From Myxococcales bacterium (GTDB taxonomy: Bacteria; Myxococcota_A; Polyangia; Polyangiales; Polyangiaceae), in contig JAAFHV010000003.1 in NCBI GenBank assembly GCA_013297655.1, positions 35,000-98,999 on the forward strand: DNA of 64,000 nt. Direction: 5' to 3'. The notes beneath the pieces were generated by a model that had not been told where the DNA came from, ran no database searches, and saw only the letters and a list, made by a program, of their open reading frames with translations. Below are positions 54,143 to 62,047 of this stretch, one piece after another. A program made the translations under genes and the position numbers. Position 1 is the stretch's first letter. The number at the start of each line of letters is the position of its first letter.

Positions 54143-54207
54143 GGCCACACACGATCCATCGATCGCGGGGCCGACGAGGCGGAGACGCGAAGGTCACCGC
54201 CGAACCG

Positions 54208-56898
54208 TCACTCCGGCTTCGGCAGCTCCGGCAGCGACGCGTCGACCTCGGGAGCTCCCGGGGCGAGCGGCGCCAACGGCGCGCCACCGTCGGCGATCGC
54301 CACGTTCGGCGCGCCTCCATCGGCCATCGCGCCGCCGTCCCCCACGAAGGGCTCCGACACCTCGGTCGGCTCGGTGCCGGCGAGGAACACCTCGGTCATG
54401 ACGTCTTCGTCACCCGGGTAAGCGAGCTTGCCGGAGTGGGTATCGATTTTGGCCTCGACGATGCCCGCAGGGCGCGGAAAATCGCTCTTCGGGCGCCCCT
54501 CGTGCGCCACCTTCATGAACGAAATCCACGCCGGCAGCGCCGTCACGCCGCCCGCTTCGCTACCCCCGAGCGACTTCGAGTCGTCGTATCCCACCCACGT
54601 CACCGCCGCGATGTCCGTCGAGAAGCCGGCGAACCACGTATCTTTGGACTCGTTGCTCGTCCCCGTTTTGCCGGCCAAGGGTCGCCCGAGCACCTTCGCG
54701 CGGGCGGCGGTGCCGTGATCCACCACGCTCGTCATGAGGCTCGTCGCGAGATAGGCCACGTCGGCCTCGATCACGCGGCGCGGGGGCGGAGGCGGCTTCA
54801 GCTCGATCTCCTTGCCGTCCGGTCCCACGATTTTCGTGATGACGCGCGGCTCGTCGTAGACGCCACCGGCGGCGAACGTGGCATACACCCCGAGGAGCTC
54901 CATCGGCTCGATTTCGTAGCTCCCGAGCGCGAGCGACAAGTCGGGCTTCAACGTGCTCTTGATGCCCATCGCGCGGCCCCACTCGACCACGTTCGCGGGG
55001 CCCACGTCCTCGAGCACGCGTACGGCCACCACGTTCACGGAGTTGGCGAGCGCCTCGCGCAGACGGAGAGGATCTTTGCCCGTGTATCCCTCGTAGTTCG
55101 TCGGCTTGTACGGGCCGAAGGGGGAAGGGTTCACGTCGACGAGCGAGGCAGGTGTGAACCGCCGCGAGCTCAGCGCGTACGAGTACACCACCGGCTTGAA
55201 CGTGGAGCCCGGCTGCCGGCGCGCCTGCGTCGCACGATCGAGGGTGCCCGCTTGCCCTTCGTAGCTGCCCACGAGCGCGAGCACGTCGCGGGTGCGAACG
55301 TCGAGGGCGACGAACGCGGACTCGGGCCCGAGCTCCACACGGAGGGGAATTTTGCCCTTGTGGACCTTCTCGTCCTCCGGCGAAGGAACCGGCGCGAGCA
55401 AGCTCACGCGCACCTTGGCGCCGATCGGGGCGAACGAGCTCGCCGACTTTTTGTCCGGGTTGTAGCGCTCGATCTCGGCCATCTTGAAATAGCCAGTCGC
55501 GGTACCGACGCGCACGTCTACCGTGTTCGCGGTGTCGTCCACCGCCGCGACGACTCCCACGTATACCTTGTGCGACTCGAAGCTGGGAGTGCCCTCGAAG
55601 GCCGGCGCTTCTTTGGACTTCGGGGCCGGCTTTTTACCCTTCTTGGGCGCCTCCGCCGCGGCCGGAGGCGGCTTGAGCCCACCCACGAGCCCGTGACGTT
55701 TGTCGTACGCCTGGAGGTTCTCGCGAACGGCCTTCCGCGCCGCAGCTTGGAGCTTCGGGTCGATCGTGGTCGTGATCGTGAATCCGCCACGGCCCGCGCG
55801 ATCGGGCTCGAGCTCGAGCAACATTCGACGAGCGATCGCGATCGCCTCGGGGGCAAGCTCACTCTGCGCCTCCACGAGCGGCACGATCCGGACCGGCTCC
55901 GCGAGCGCCGCTTCGTACTGCGCGTCGTCCAGGAAGTGTTTCTCGCGCATCTGGTCGAGGACGAACTTCTTCCGCTGGAGCGCGCGCTTCATGTCCCGAC
56001 GGGGGGAGAAGCTCTCCGGCCCCGCGATGATGCCCGCGAGGAGCGCGCTCTCGCCGACCGTGAGATCACGCGCCGGCTTCCCGAACGTACCCCGCGACGC
56101 CTCTTCGATCCCGAAGCGACCGTGACCGAAATAGATGTGGTTCAGGTAAATTTCTAGGATTTCGTCCTTCGTGAGCTGCTCTTCCAAGCGCCCCGCCAAG
56201 ATCGCCTCGCGCACCTTGCGGCGGTAGCTGTGCTCCGCGTCGAGGAGCACGTTCTTGCAAACCTGCTGCGTGATGGTGGAGCCACCTTGGCGCACACGGC
56301 CCGAGCGCAGATTGACAATCACCGCGCGCGCGATGCCGAACCAATTCACGCCCTTGTGCTGGTAAAAACCTGCGTCCTCCGCCGCGAGAACGGCGAGGCG
56401 GGTGTGCACCGGCACGTCTTTGAAGGAGATCACGGTGCGCCGCTCGGTGAAGAGCTCGGCGAGCAAGGTGCCGTCTTTCGCGAGCACGCGCGTGGTCTGC
56501 GGGGGGCGATAGTTCGACTTCACGTCGATCACGCTCGGCAGATCTTGTTCGTAGTGCCGAATCACCATCACGATCGCGAGCACCCCCGCGAGCGCCAGCA
56601 CGAGGAGCGCGACCGCGAGGCGCTTCGTCCAACGCCAAACGATGGCGGAGGCGGTCACCTTCACGACCTTCTTCTCGGGCAGGCTCGCGCGCCCTTTCGA
56701 GTCCGAGGGGCGCTTCGCGTCGTCCGCCGTCGCCGGGGACTTCCCAGGTTCCTCACCCGCGCTCGAGAGTTCGGCGTTCACGCCCCCTCGAACGCCCTTC
56801 GCGCCAGCGCTCGTCCCGGGCCGCGCGCTTTCCGGCGACGACCGGCGCACGTTCGCCGGACCGTGAGGACCTTTGGGCGGTGGAAACGAAGAACCCAT
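54208..56898 (-). CDS. Class A penicillin-binding protein (PBP1A-like)
   Basis: The 896-residue protein has a Pro/Ser/Lys-rich cytoplasmic tail, one membrane segment (KRLAVALLVLALAGVLAIVMV), a glycosyltransferase domain with EDAGFYQHKGVNW, GGSTITQQVCKN and EEQLTKDEILEIYLNHIYFGHG, an OB-like insert, and a transpeptidase domain with GSTFKPVVYSYAL (SxxK), SVN in ANSVNVVAVR and KTGTSNE. It polymerises and cross-links peptidoglycan in the periplasm. The insert between the domains has a Pro/Lys-rich spacer (AAAEAPKKGKKPAPKSKEAP), and the C-terminus is Asp/Gly/Pro-rich. ATG 56898 is one of several possible starts; upstream residues are low complexity. Confidence 0.92.
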   Translation of the reverse strand: MGSSFPPPKGPHGPANVRRSSPESARPGTSAGAKGVRGGVNAELSSAGEEPGKSPATADDAKRPSDSKGRASLPEKKVVKVTASAIVWRWTKRLAVALLVLALAGVLAIVMVIRHYEQDLPSVIDVKSNYRPPQTTRVLAKDGTLLAELFTERRTVISFKDVPVHTRLAVLAAEDAGFYQHKGVNWFGIARAVIVNLRSGRVRQGGSTITQQVCKNVLLDAEHSYRRKVREAILAGRLEEQLTKDEILEIYLNHIYFGHGRFGIEEASRGTFGKPARDLTVGESALLAGIIAGPESFSPRRDMKRALQRKKFVLDQMREKHFLDDAQYEAALAEPVRIVPLVEAQSELAPEAIAIARRMLLELEPDRAGRGGFTITTTIDPKLQAAARKAVRENLQAYDKRHGLVGGLKPPPAAAEAPKKGKKPAPKSKEAPAFEGTPSFESHKVYVGVVAAVDDTANTVDVRVGTATGYFKMAEIERYNPDKKSASSFAPIGAKVRVSLLAPVPSPEDEKVHKGKIPLRVELGPESAFVALDVRTRDVLALVGSYEGQAGTLDRATQARRQPGSTFKPVVYSYALSSRRFTPASLVDVNPSPFGPYKPTNYEGYTGKDPLRLREALANSVNVVAVRVLEDVGPANVVEWGRAMGIKSTLKPDLSLALGSYEIEPMELLGVYATFAAGGVYDEPRVITKIVGPDGKEIELKPPPPPRRVIEADVAYLATSLMTSVVDHGTAARAKVLGRPLAGKTGTSNESKDTWFAGFSTDIAAVTWVGYDDSKSLGGSEAGGVTALPAWISFMKVAHEGRPKSDFPRPAGIVEAKIDTHSGKLAYPGDEDVMTEVFLAGTEPTEVSEPFVGDGGAMADGGAPNVAIADGGAPLAPLAPGAPEVDASLPELPKPE

Positions 56899-57009
56899 CC
56901 TTGGTGGCGCTTCTACTACGCGCTGCGCCTTGGCACGACTTCTGCGCTTCCGAGGCTCCTGGCGGGCGCGACTTCCTGGCCCCATCCGCGCGAAAAGCAG
57001 GTAAATTCG

Positions 57010-57300
57010 ATGATTTACGCACGACCGAGCCGAAGCCACCCCCGCCTGCGGTTCACACAGTTCACCCGCCGCGCGTGCGCGGTCCTACGGCTCTGCCTGC
57101 TCTTCGGCTGCGACGGGTCGAGCGCGCCCCGGGTGCAACGCGGATGTGGAGGCTCGGGCGAACGAACGCCGGACACGACGAGCCCAGTGCGCCGCCGGGA
57201 GGGCTCGCGAATGACCGACGGAGCCGAGCTCACCTGGGAAGAGCTCGTCGGCGAAGAGCCACGCGGCTTCGACGAGCGTGATCCGCGCGAGCCGGAGTGA
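57010..57300 (+). CDS. Possible small lipoprotein
   Basis: A 96-residue frame starts at ATG 57010 and contains a basic-hydrophobic stretch RRACAVLRLCLLFGC that looks like a lipoprotein signal. It ends in an acidic tail (ELTWEELVGEEPRGFDERDP) starting with an internal ATG at 57211. No ribosome-binding site is clear, and no family is recognised. A short acidic 29-residue peptide from 57211 is an alternative reading. Position: divergent from the penicillin-binding protein, convergent with the glutathione S-transferase. Doubtful. Confidence 0.35.
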   Translation: MIYARPSRSHPRLRFTQFTRRACAVLRLCLLFGCDGSSAPRVQRGCGGSGERTPDTTSPVRRREGSRMTDGAELTWEELVGEEPRGFDERDPREPE

Positions 57301-57318
57301 ACCTCGGCCGGAGCCCGC

Positions 57319-57924
57319 TCAGCCCGCGATCTTCTTCCACGAGGGCCGCGCCGCGAGCCGCTCGAGCCAGGCCGCGACCCCGGCGAACCCGGACAGATCG
57401 ATCCGCAACATGCCCGCGTTCACGAGCACCGGCATGATCGAGATATCGCACGACGTGATGCGGTCGCCGACGAGCCACTCGTGCGATCGAAGCCGCATGT
57501 CGAGCGCGACGAGGCAGCGGTCGACCTCCACCCGCGCCTCTTCCACCACCTTCGGGTTTCGCTGATCTTCGGGGAGGCGAATGGTGTGCGCGAAGATGCG
57601 GGCCACGTTGGGCGAGAGGTGCGCTGCGCCCATGAACATGAAGCGCGCGATTTCGGCTCGTTCGCGCGGATTTTCGCCGCCGAGTCGCTTCCCCGGGGCG
57701 AGCGCTGCGACATATTCGAGGATCGCGTTCGACTCCCAAAGAGTGAAGTCGCCGTCCACCAACGTAGGCACTCGCGCAGTGGGGTTGAGCGCGCGGTACC
57801 CCTCCCCCTTGTGCTCGCCGCTCATGAGATCCACCGGCACGTGCTCGTACGCTATCCCCGCTTCTTCGAGGGCGAACATGGCACGACGCGTATTGGGAGA
57901 CATGGCGAACCCGTGGAGCTTCAT
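57319..57924 (-). CDS. Glutathione S-transferase family protein
   Basis: The 201-residue protein has an N-terminal thioredoxin-fold domain (MKLHGFAMSPNTRRAMFALEE, then NPTARVPTLVDG and LWESNAILEYV with the glutathione-gamma-Glu contact Glu-Ser) and a helical C-terminal domain. It would conjugate or reduce electrophiles or peroxides with glutathione. The start ATG 57924 has GGAGGAAAG upstream. A 22-codon leader ORF ends with its stop overlapping this ATG (ATGA), so translation is probably coupled. A matching leader precedes the acetate kinase gene at 62044. Confidence 0.9.
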   Translation of the reverse strand: MKLHGFAMSPNTRRAMFALEEAGIAYEHVPVDLMSGEHKGEGYRALNPTARVPTLVDGDFTLWESNAILEYVAALAPGKRLGGENPRERAEIARFMFMGAAHLSPNVARIFAHTIRLPEDQRNPKVVEEARVEVDRCLVALDMRLRSHEWLVGDRITSCDISIMPVLVNAGMLRIDLSGFAGVAAWLERLAARPSWKKIAG

Positions 57925-57989
57925 GCTTTCCTCCCTTCGGTCGGTCGGCATAGGCACGTCGTTCGCCTTCGGCTCACTCGCATGTTCAT
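57921..57989 (-). CDS. Leader ORF of 22 codons upstream of GST gene, cysteine motif CLC
   Basis: An ATG at 57989 opens a 22-codon frame, MNMRVSRRRTTCLC followed by a basic tail ending in GRKA, whose TGA overlaps the GST ATG (ATGA). A 20-codon leader before the acetate kinase-PduL gene reads MNTRVSRAPCLC with the ending GRAA. Both share MNxRVSR, CLC and the GRxA end, and both overlap the next gene the same way. The conservation over two unrelated genes suggests a translated regulatory peptide. A conserved non-coding leader is an alternative. Confidence 0.65.
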   Translation of the reverse strand: MNMRVSRRRTTCLCRPTEGRKA

Positions 57990-58039
57990 GAGGCGGCACG
58001 GTAGCGCGGAGCGCGGAGCCGCCACGACCAAAAAGGGTC

Positions 58040-58531
58040 TCAGCGCGCACCCTCTGCCGCGCGCAATAACCGCACGAAGAAGCGCGCACCAGGCCGCGGA
58101 TCGACGTGGTGGGGCGCCTCCGGAGCGATGATCCCGTTCACGCCCTCGCGGAGCACCACCGAAGCGCCGCCGCGATCTTCGAGCACGTAAACCACGTGCC
58201 CCGCCTCGACGACGATCTCGCCCCAGGTGCCACCCTTGGTGGTGTGCGACTTCAAGAGCCCCGCCGGCACCGTGCTCGGGTCGAACGCGGAGGTACGCTT
58301 GTATTCTACAACATCATCGGGGAGCTTCGGCATCAGGCAAAATGGGCACGCGAGCTCGGCGCCGATCTTCGCCGCGCGACCCTCCTCGGTGGTGACCCAA
58401 GGGCGCACCTCCCGCGGCGGAGCGTGGCGTACGTGCTGCGTGTGGCCGCAGGCGAGCGTCGCGACCCAGTGACCTTCCGAGTCCTCGAAGAAGCTACGAA
58501 TCGCAGAATTGGGAGCCGGATCGGGGGTCAT
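58040..58531 (-). CDS. DUF3565-DUF1971 fusion protein
   Basis: The 163-residue protein joins two small domains. The first (about 1-65) has the DUF3565 pattern HWVATLACGHTQHVRHAPP with a possible metal site CGHxxH plus CPFC. The second (about 70-160) is DUF1971, LPDDVVEYKRTSAFDPSTVP followed by HTTKGGTWGEIVVEAG, a cupin-like fold found in YeaR and N-terminal to TehB tellurite resistance proteins. DUF1971 proteins are linked to nitrate/nitrite or oxidative stress responses. Function unknown. It is divergent from the VanY-like gene. Confidence 0.85.
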   Translation of the reverse strand: MTPDPAPNSAIRSFFEDSEGHWVATLACGHTQHVRHAPPREVRPWVTTEEGRAAKIGAELACPFCLMPKLPDDVVEYKRTSAFDPSTVPAGLLKSHTTKGGTWGEIVVEAGHVVYVLEDRGGASVVLREGVNGIIAPEAPHHVDPRPGARFFVRLLRAAEGAR

Positions 58532-58627
58532 GTCGCCATGCTACGCCCCGCCGGACCGAAGACCGCGCCGCGCAAGGCTCACCGCAAAAAACGCCAGCCG
58601 AAGATCGTAGCGCGCGAAGGTTCGCCT

Positions 58628-60241
58628 ATGCTGCGCCGGTTCATGCGCTCTCCCCTCGTTCGCCTAGCCCACGTGGCCATCGTCGCGTCGTTCGTCCTCG
58701 CGGCGTGCAAAAAGCCTCCGAGCGTCGCGAACGTGGACGCGACGAGCCCCGCGCTCGACTCCGGCAGCGACACGAGCGTCACGCGCGACTCCGGCAGCGA
58801 CGCGAGCGCCACGCTCGACTCCGGCAGCGACGCATCGAGCCCGTCCGCGACCCCGTACGGCAAGCTCACCGAGCGCGCTCACCTCCGCTGCTCCGTGCTC
58901 GCCAAAGCCAAAACGCCGAACTACCTCGCCAACCGCGATCTGACGACCTCGTTCGTCGACGGCGACGACCTCTTGGCGCTCGTGAACCGCTCCCCGCAAG
59001 GCGCGCTCTCTCCTGATTACGCGCCGAGCGACATGGTCGACGTCGTCAGGTTCGAGGCAAAAACACCGGTCGAATGCGATCGTTGGCAGTGCCTCCGGAA
59101 GGACGCCGCGACGGCGATGAAGGCCCTCCTCGCCGCGATGGCCAAAGCGGGATATCCGGGTCACATCGAGTCGGTCTATCGCAGCTACGCCGCGCAGTGC
59201 GCCACGTTCCAGGGCTGGGTGCACCGGAGCGACTTCTGCTCCGCGGCCGAGCAATCGGCCCTCCCCGGACACAGCCAGCACCAACTCGGCACTACCATCG
59301 ACCTCTTTACCCAAGAGTGGAAAGCGGGCGGGGAGACCGTGTTCAGGCAGGGTTTCGGCTGCACCAAGGGCGGCAAGTGGCTGCAAGAGCACTCCTGGGA
59401 GCATGGCTTCGTGTTCCCCTATCCCATTCACCCGGACGACGTTCACGAGAAGGAAGACTGCGTCGCGCGCGCCGACCACGATATCCCCATCAACCCGAAG
59501 ACGGGCTACCGCTACGAGCATTGGCACGTTCGTTACATCGGTGCGGCCGACGCGAAGGCCTTCCACGAAGCCTCGTCCGCGAAGCCCGCGCGCGAGCCGA
59601 GCGCGATCACCCTCGAGCAATGGATCCGCGAGAAGCGCGGCCTCCGTGGGGATACCGATCTATCCGTGTGCGACGGCTGCAATTGCGGGGCGTGCGCGAC
59701 CTTGGCCGGGAGCGCAGGGGTCTGCGGAGCGCGCGCGATACCGCTCGACGACGCGGGTCTCCCCACCCCACCCGAGGGAGAAACGAAGATCGTCTCCGCC
59801 CGCCTCGCCACGCCGGCAGAAGCCGCGAAGTGGCCTGGAACGGTCGTCGCGGTCGAGGTCGAAGCGGCGCCTCGCACGCTCACCCAGCCCCCGTTCGTCT
59901 CCCCTACTGGCCCCGGGTTTCCGGACGCAGCGATCTCGACGGCCACCTTCGTACCGCTCCCGAAGACCCTTCCGCGTGACTACCCCGCCCTCGCCGGCGC
60001 GGTACGCATCGGCGTCCGCCTCCCGGGAGACGCGGCCAATCGCTACAAGTATTCGTTCGGTATCGGAGACTTCCGCGCGACTGCCATTTATAACCGCGCC
60101 AACCTGCTCGTGCCCGCGCAGGAAGGAAAGAAGCTTTACCTCGTACCGCTCCCGCGCGCGTCGGGCCCGATCGAGCTCCGCGTGCTGAAGGGCGGCGCCC
60201 CCGTCGGTGACCCGGTGAGCGTCGAAGCGAAGTCGCCGTGA
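58628..60241 (+). CDS. VanY-like D-Ala-D-Ala carboxypeptidase lipoprotein
   Basis: The 537-residue protein has a lipoprotein signal (VAIVASFVLAAC) and a tandem DSGSDAS/T repeat linker (about residues 44-75). The peptidase domain carries SQHQLGTTIDLF (the SxHxxG-D zinc motif), WEHGFVFPYP and YEHWHVRYIG (zinc His), typical of the M15B VanY/LD-carboxypeptidase family, which trims peptidoglycan stem peptides. After about residue 330 the C-terminal half has cysteines (CDGCNCGACATLAG) and a beta-rich tail. ATG 58628 is used; ATG 58643 is an alternative. It overlaps the MFS gene by GTGA. Confidence 0.9.
   Translation: MLRRFMRSPLVRLAHVAIVASFVLAACKKPPSVANVDATSPALDSGSDTSVTRDSGSDASATLDSGSDASSPSATPYGKLTERAHLRCSVLAKAKTPNYLANRDLTTSFVDGDDLLALVNRSPQGALSPDYAPSDMVDVVRFEAKTPVECDRWQCLRKDAATAMKALLAAMAKAGYPGHIESVYRSYAAQCATFQGWVHRSDFCSAAEQSALPGHSQHQLGTTIDLFTQEWKAGGETVFRQGFGCTKGGKWLQEHSWEHGFVFPYPIHPDDVHEKEDCVARADHDIPINPKTGYRYEHWHVRYIGAADAKAFHEASSAKPAREPSAITLEQWIREKRGLRGDTDLSVCDGCNCGACATLAGSAGVCGARAIPLDDAGLPTPPEGETKIVSARLATPAEAAKWPGTVVAVEVEAAPRTLTQPPFVSPTGPGFPDAAISTATFVPLPKTLPRDYPALAGAVRIGVRLPGDAANRYKYSFGIGDFRATAIYNRANLLVPAQEGKKLYLVPLPRASGPIELRVLKGGAPVGDPVSVEAKSP
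58757..58832 (+). repeat. Tandem 30-bp repeats encoding DSGSD-rich linker
   Basis: Within the VanY-like gene, GACTCCGGCAGCGAC occurs three times at 30-bp intervals, each followed by a similar but diverged half. They encode the DSGSDTS, DSGSDAS and DSGSDAS units just after the lipidated cysteine. The repeats are near identical, so copy number could vary between strains. Confidence 0.8.
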
Positions 60242-61473
60242 GCCTTGGCGAAGCAGGCCCGCGTGGCGCCGGCGTGGAGACAGCCGCGAACGAAGAGCCC
60301 CCGAAGGTGCGTGATCTCCTCGCGCTCCTCCTCTCCCGCGCGACGCGACTCTTCGCGTTCGGCGCGACGTCGGTCGTGCTCGCGTTCCACCTGGAAAAGC
60401 GCGGGTTCGGTGAGGCAGCGTTCGGCCTCCTCGTCACGGTCACGCTCCTCGGCGACGCGGCGCTCACTCTCGCGCTCGGTCTCTTCGGGGGACGCCTGGG
60501 GCGGAAAGCGGTTCTCGTAGGGAGCGCGCTCTTCCTCGCCGCGGGCCTCGTGGTGTTCGCGCTCTCGCGTGATCCGATCGTGCTCTGGGTCGTCGCGACG
60601 ATTGGCATCTTGAGCCCCTCTGGCGGCGAGGCCGGCCCCGCGACCGCGATCGAACAAGCAGCCCTCGCGGGGGTGACCTCCCCGAACGAACGGCCGCGAA
60701 TCTATGCATGGTACAACCTCGCCGGCTCCGTCGCGGTCGCGCTCGGGTCGAAGGCGGGTGGCTCGCTGACGGAGCTCCGCGACACGGAGACGGTGTTCGT
60801 CGGGGCCGCCGTGTTGGTCGTGCTCGGCTCGTTGCCCCTCTTCCTGCTCTCGAATCGTATCGAGTCGAGCGCGCCCCCGCCGCGCGTTCCGCTCGCGAAA
60901 TCACGGCGCATCGTGGGCACGCTGTCGCTGCTCTTCGCGCTCGACTCGTTCGGGAGCGGACTCGTCCTTCAAAGCGCGCTCGCGTTGTGGCTGCGCCTCC
61001 GGTTCGGCTTCGCGGCGGGCACCCTCGGCACGCTCTTCTTCGCGACGAACCTGCTCTCTGCCGCCTCGGCCCTCCTCGCCGCGAAGCTCGCGACCCGGAT
61101 TGGCCTCTTGCGGACCATGGTGTTCACCCACATCCCCGCGAACCTGTTCTTGCTCGCGCTCGCCTTCGCGCCGAACGGGGCGGTCGCGATCACGCTCGTT
61201 TGCCTACGTTTTTGCCTCGCGCAAATGGACGTGCCGGCGCGAATGGCCTTCGTGATGCGCGCGGTGCCGGAGGAAGAGAGAACACAAGCGGCGGTCGTCA
61301 CCTCGCTCGCGCGAAGCTCCGGGAACGCGATGGGCCCGCTCGTGACGGGCGCCTTCCTCGCGAGCAAGAGCTTCCAGGCGCCGGTGATCCTCGCGAGCGT
61401 AGTCAAGATCGTCTACGACATCGGGCTCTATCGTGCGTTTCGTGCCCACGAGGAAGAAGCGGGCAGAAAGTAG
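60238..61473 (+). CDS. MFS transporter
   Basis: The 411-residue protein has about 12 hydrophobic segments and an MFS cytoplasmic-loop signature between segments 2 and 3 (GGRLGRKAVLVGSALF), with a second half from about residue 220. The GTG start overlaps the stop of the VanY-like gene (GTGA), so the two are probably co-expressed. The family exports or imports small molecules with a proton gradient. The coupling to a peptidoglycan peptidase could suggest an amino-acid, peptide or antibiotic substrate, but nothing in the sequence decides it. Confidence 0.9.
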   Translation: MSLGEAGPRGAGVETAANEEPPKVRDLLALLLSRATRLFAFGATSVVLAFHLEKRGFGEAAFGLLVTVTLLGDAALTLALGLFGGRLGRKAVLVGSALFLAAGLVVFALSRDPIVLWVVATIGILSPSGGEAGPATAIEQAALAGVTSPNERPRIYAWYNLAGSVAVALGSKAGGSLTELRDTETVFVGAAVLVVLGSLPLFLLSNRIESSAPPPRVPLAKSRRIVGTLSLLFALDSFGSGLVLQSALALWLRLRFGFAAGTLGTLFFATNLLSAASALLAAKLATRIGLLRTMVFTHIPANLFLLALAFAPNGAVAITLVCLRFCLAQMDVPARMAFVMRAVPEEERTQAAVVTSLARSSGNAMGPLVTGAFLASKSFQAPVILASVVKIVYDIGLYRAFRAHEEEAGRK

Positions 61474-61477
61474 TTCG

Positions 61478-61798
61478 TTACGGATCCACGCGCACGAGGC
61501 GACCATAAATGCCACTCGCGCGGACCCAACCGTTGATACCGCCGCGGTTGTTGCCTATCTGAAATTCGGCGCCGCGGATGGCCTTCACGAGGTGCAGGTA
61601 CTCCGCGCCGCGCACCTTGCACAACACGATGTCGCCGACGGCCAAGAGCTCCGCCGCGACCGGCTCGACGGTGCAGAGCTGACCCGACTCGATCTTCGGC
61701 GACATGGAGTGGCCACGCGGTCGAAACGAGACCGTCTCCCCTGCCCGTAGTCGCGCGATATGCCCAGCGGCCCAACCCACCACGAGCGGATGTAGCAC
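61478..61798 (-). CDS. Small S24/S26-like peptidase domain protein
   Basis: The 106-residue protein is a stand-alone peptidase-like fold: RPRGHSMSPKI (Ser31, the expected nucleophile of S24/S26 enzymes), VGDIVLCKV, and LHLVKAIRG (Lys72, the expected general base). It has no DNA-binding or membrane segment, unlike LexA or signal peptidase I. GTG 61798 gives this length; the longer frame to 62023 is antisense to the leader and upstream region of the acetate kinase gene and looks non-coding. Its 3' end is 4 bp from the MFS gene stop. Function unknown; it may process a partner protein. Confidence 0.75.
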   Translation of the reverse strand: MLHPLVVGWAAGHIARLRAGETVSFRPRGHSMSPKIESGQLCTVEPVAAELLAVGDIVLCKVRGAEYLHLVKAIRGAEFQIGNNRGGINGWVRASGIYGRLVRVDP

Positions 61799-61970
61799 GC
61801 GACGCCGTCGCCGGCCCCGACCGCAGCAGCCAGAGCGCGGCTCGGGGGCCCGAGTGTCGCGATCGGACTCGACCTTCGCGCTGCGCCTCCCCGCTCGAAA
61901 AGCGTGCATATCGCACACATACGCGCCAGCACGGGTGAAGGACCATTCGACTGGCGCCGCCGCGTTTCGT

Positions 61971-61976
61971 GATAAT
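61971..61976 (+). promoter_or_regulatory. Putative -10 box of acetate kinase leader
   Basis: GATAAT lies 8 bp before the leader ATG at 61985, so the transcript would start within a few bases of the leader start codon and be nearly leaderless. No good -35 is apparent. Confidence 0.5.
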
Positions 61977-61984
61977 TTCTGCCC

Positions 61985-62047
61985 ATGAACACGCGAGTGA
62001 GCCGAGCACCATGCCTGTGCCAAGCGACCAGAGGGAGGGCGGCATGA
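61985..62047 (+). CDS. Leader ORF of 20 codons upstream of acetate kinase-PduL gene, cysteine motif CLC
   Basis: ATG 61985 opens a 20-codon frame MNTRVSRAPCLC-QATRGRAA. Its TGA overlaps the ATG of the fusion gene (ATGA) and its 3' part contains the fusion's ribosome-binding site GGGAGG. The peptide matches the leader before the GST gene at 57989-57921 in MNxRVSR, CLC and GRxA, and the nucleotide match is strong around TGCCTRTGCC and GACC. Shared context suggests that the same signal controls both downstream genes, perhaps through ribosome stalling at the cysteines (inference). Confidence 0.65.
   Translation: MNTRVSRAPCLCQATRGRAA

Noticed and set aside
61478..61798. Phage CI/LexA repressor
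   Set aside because: There is no helix-turn-helix or linker; only the peptidase-like fold is present and no phage genes surround it.
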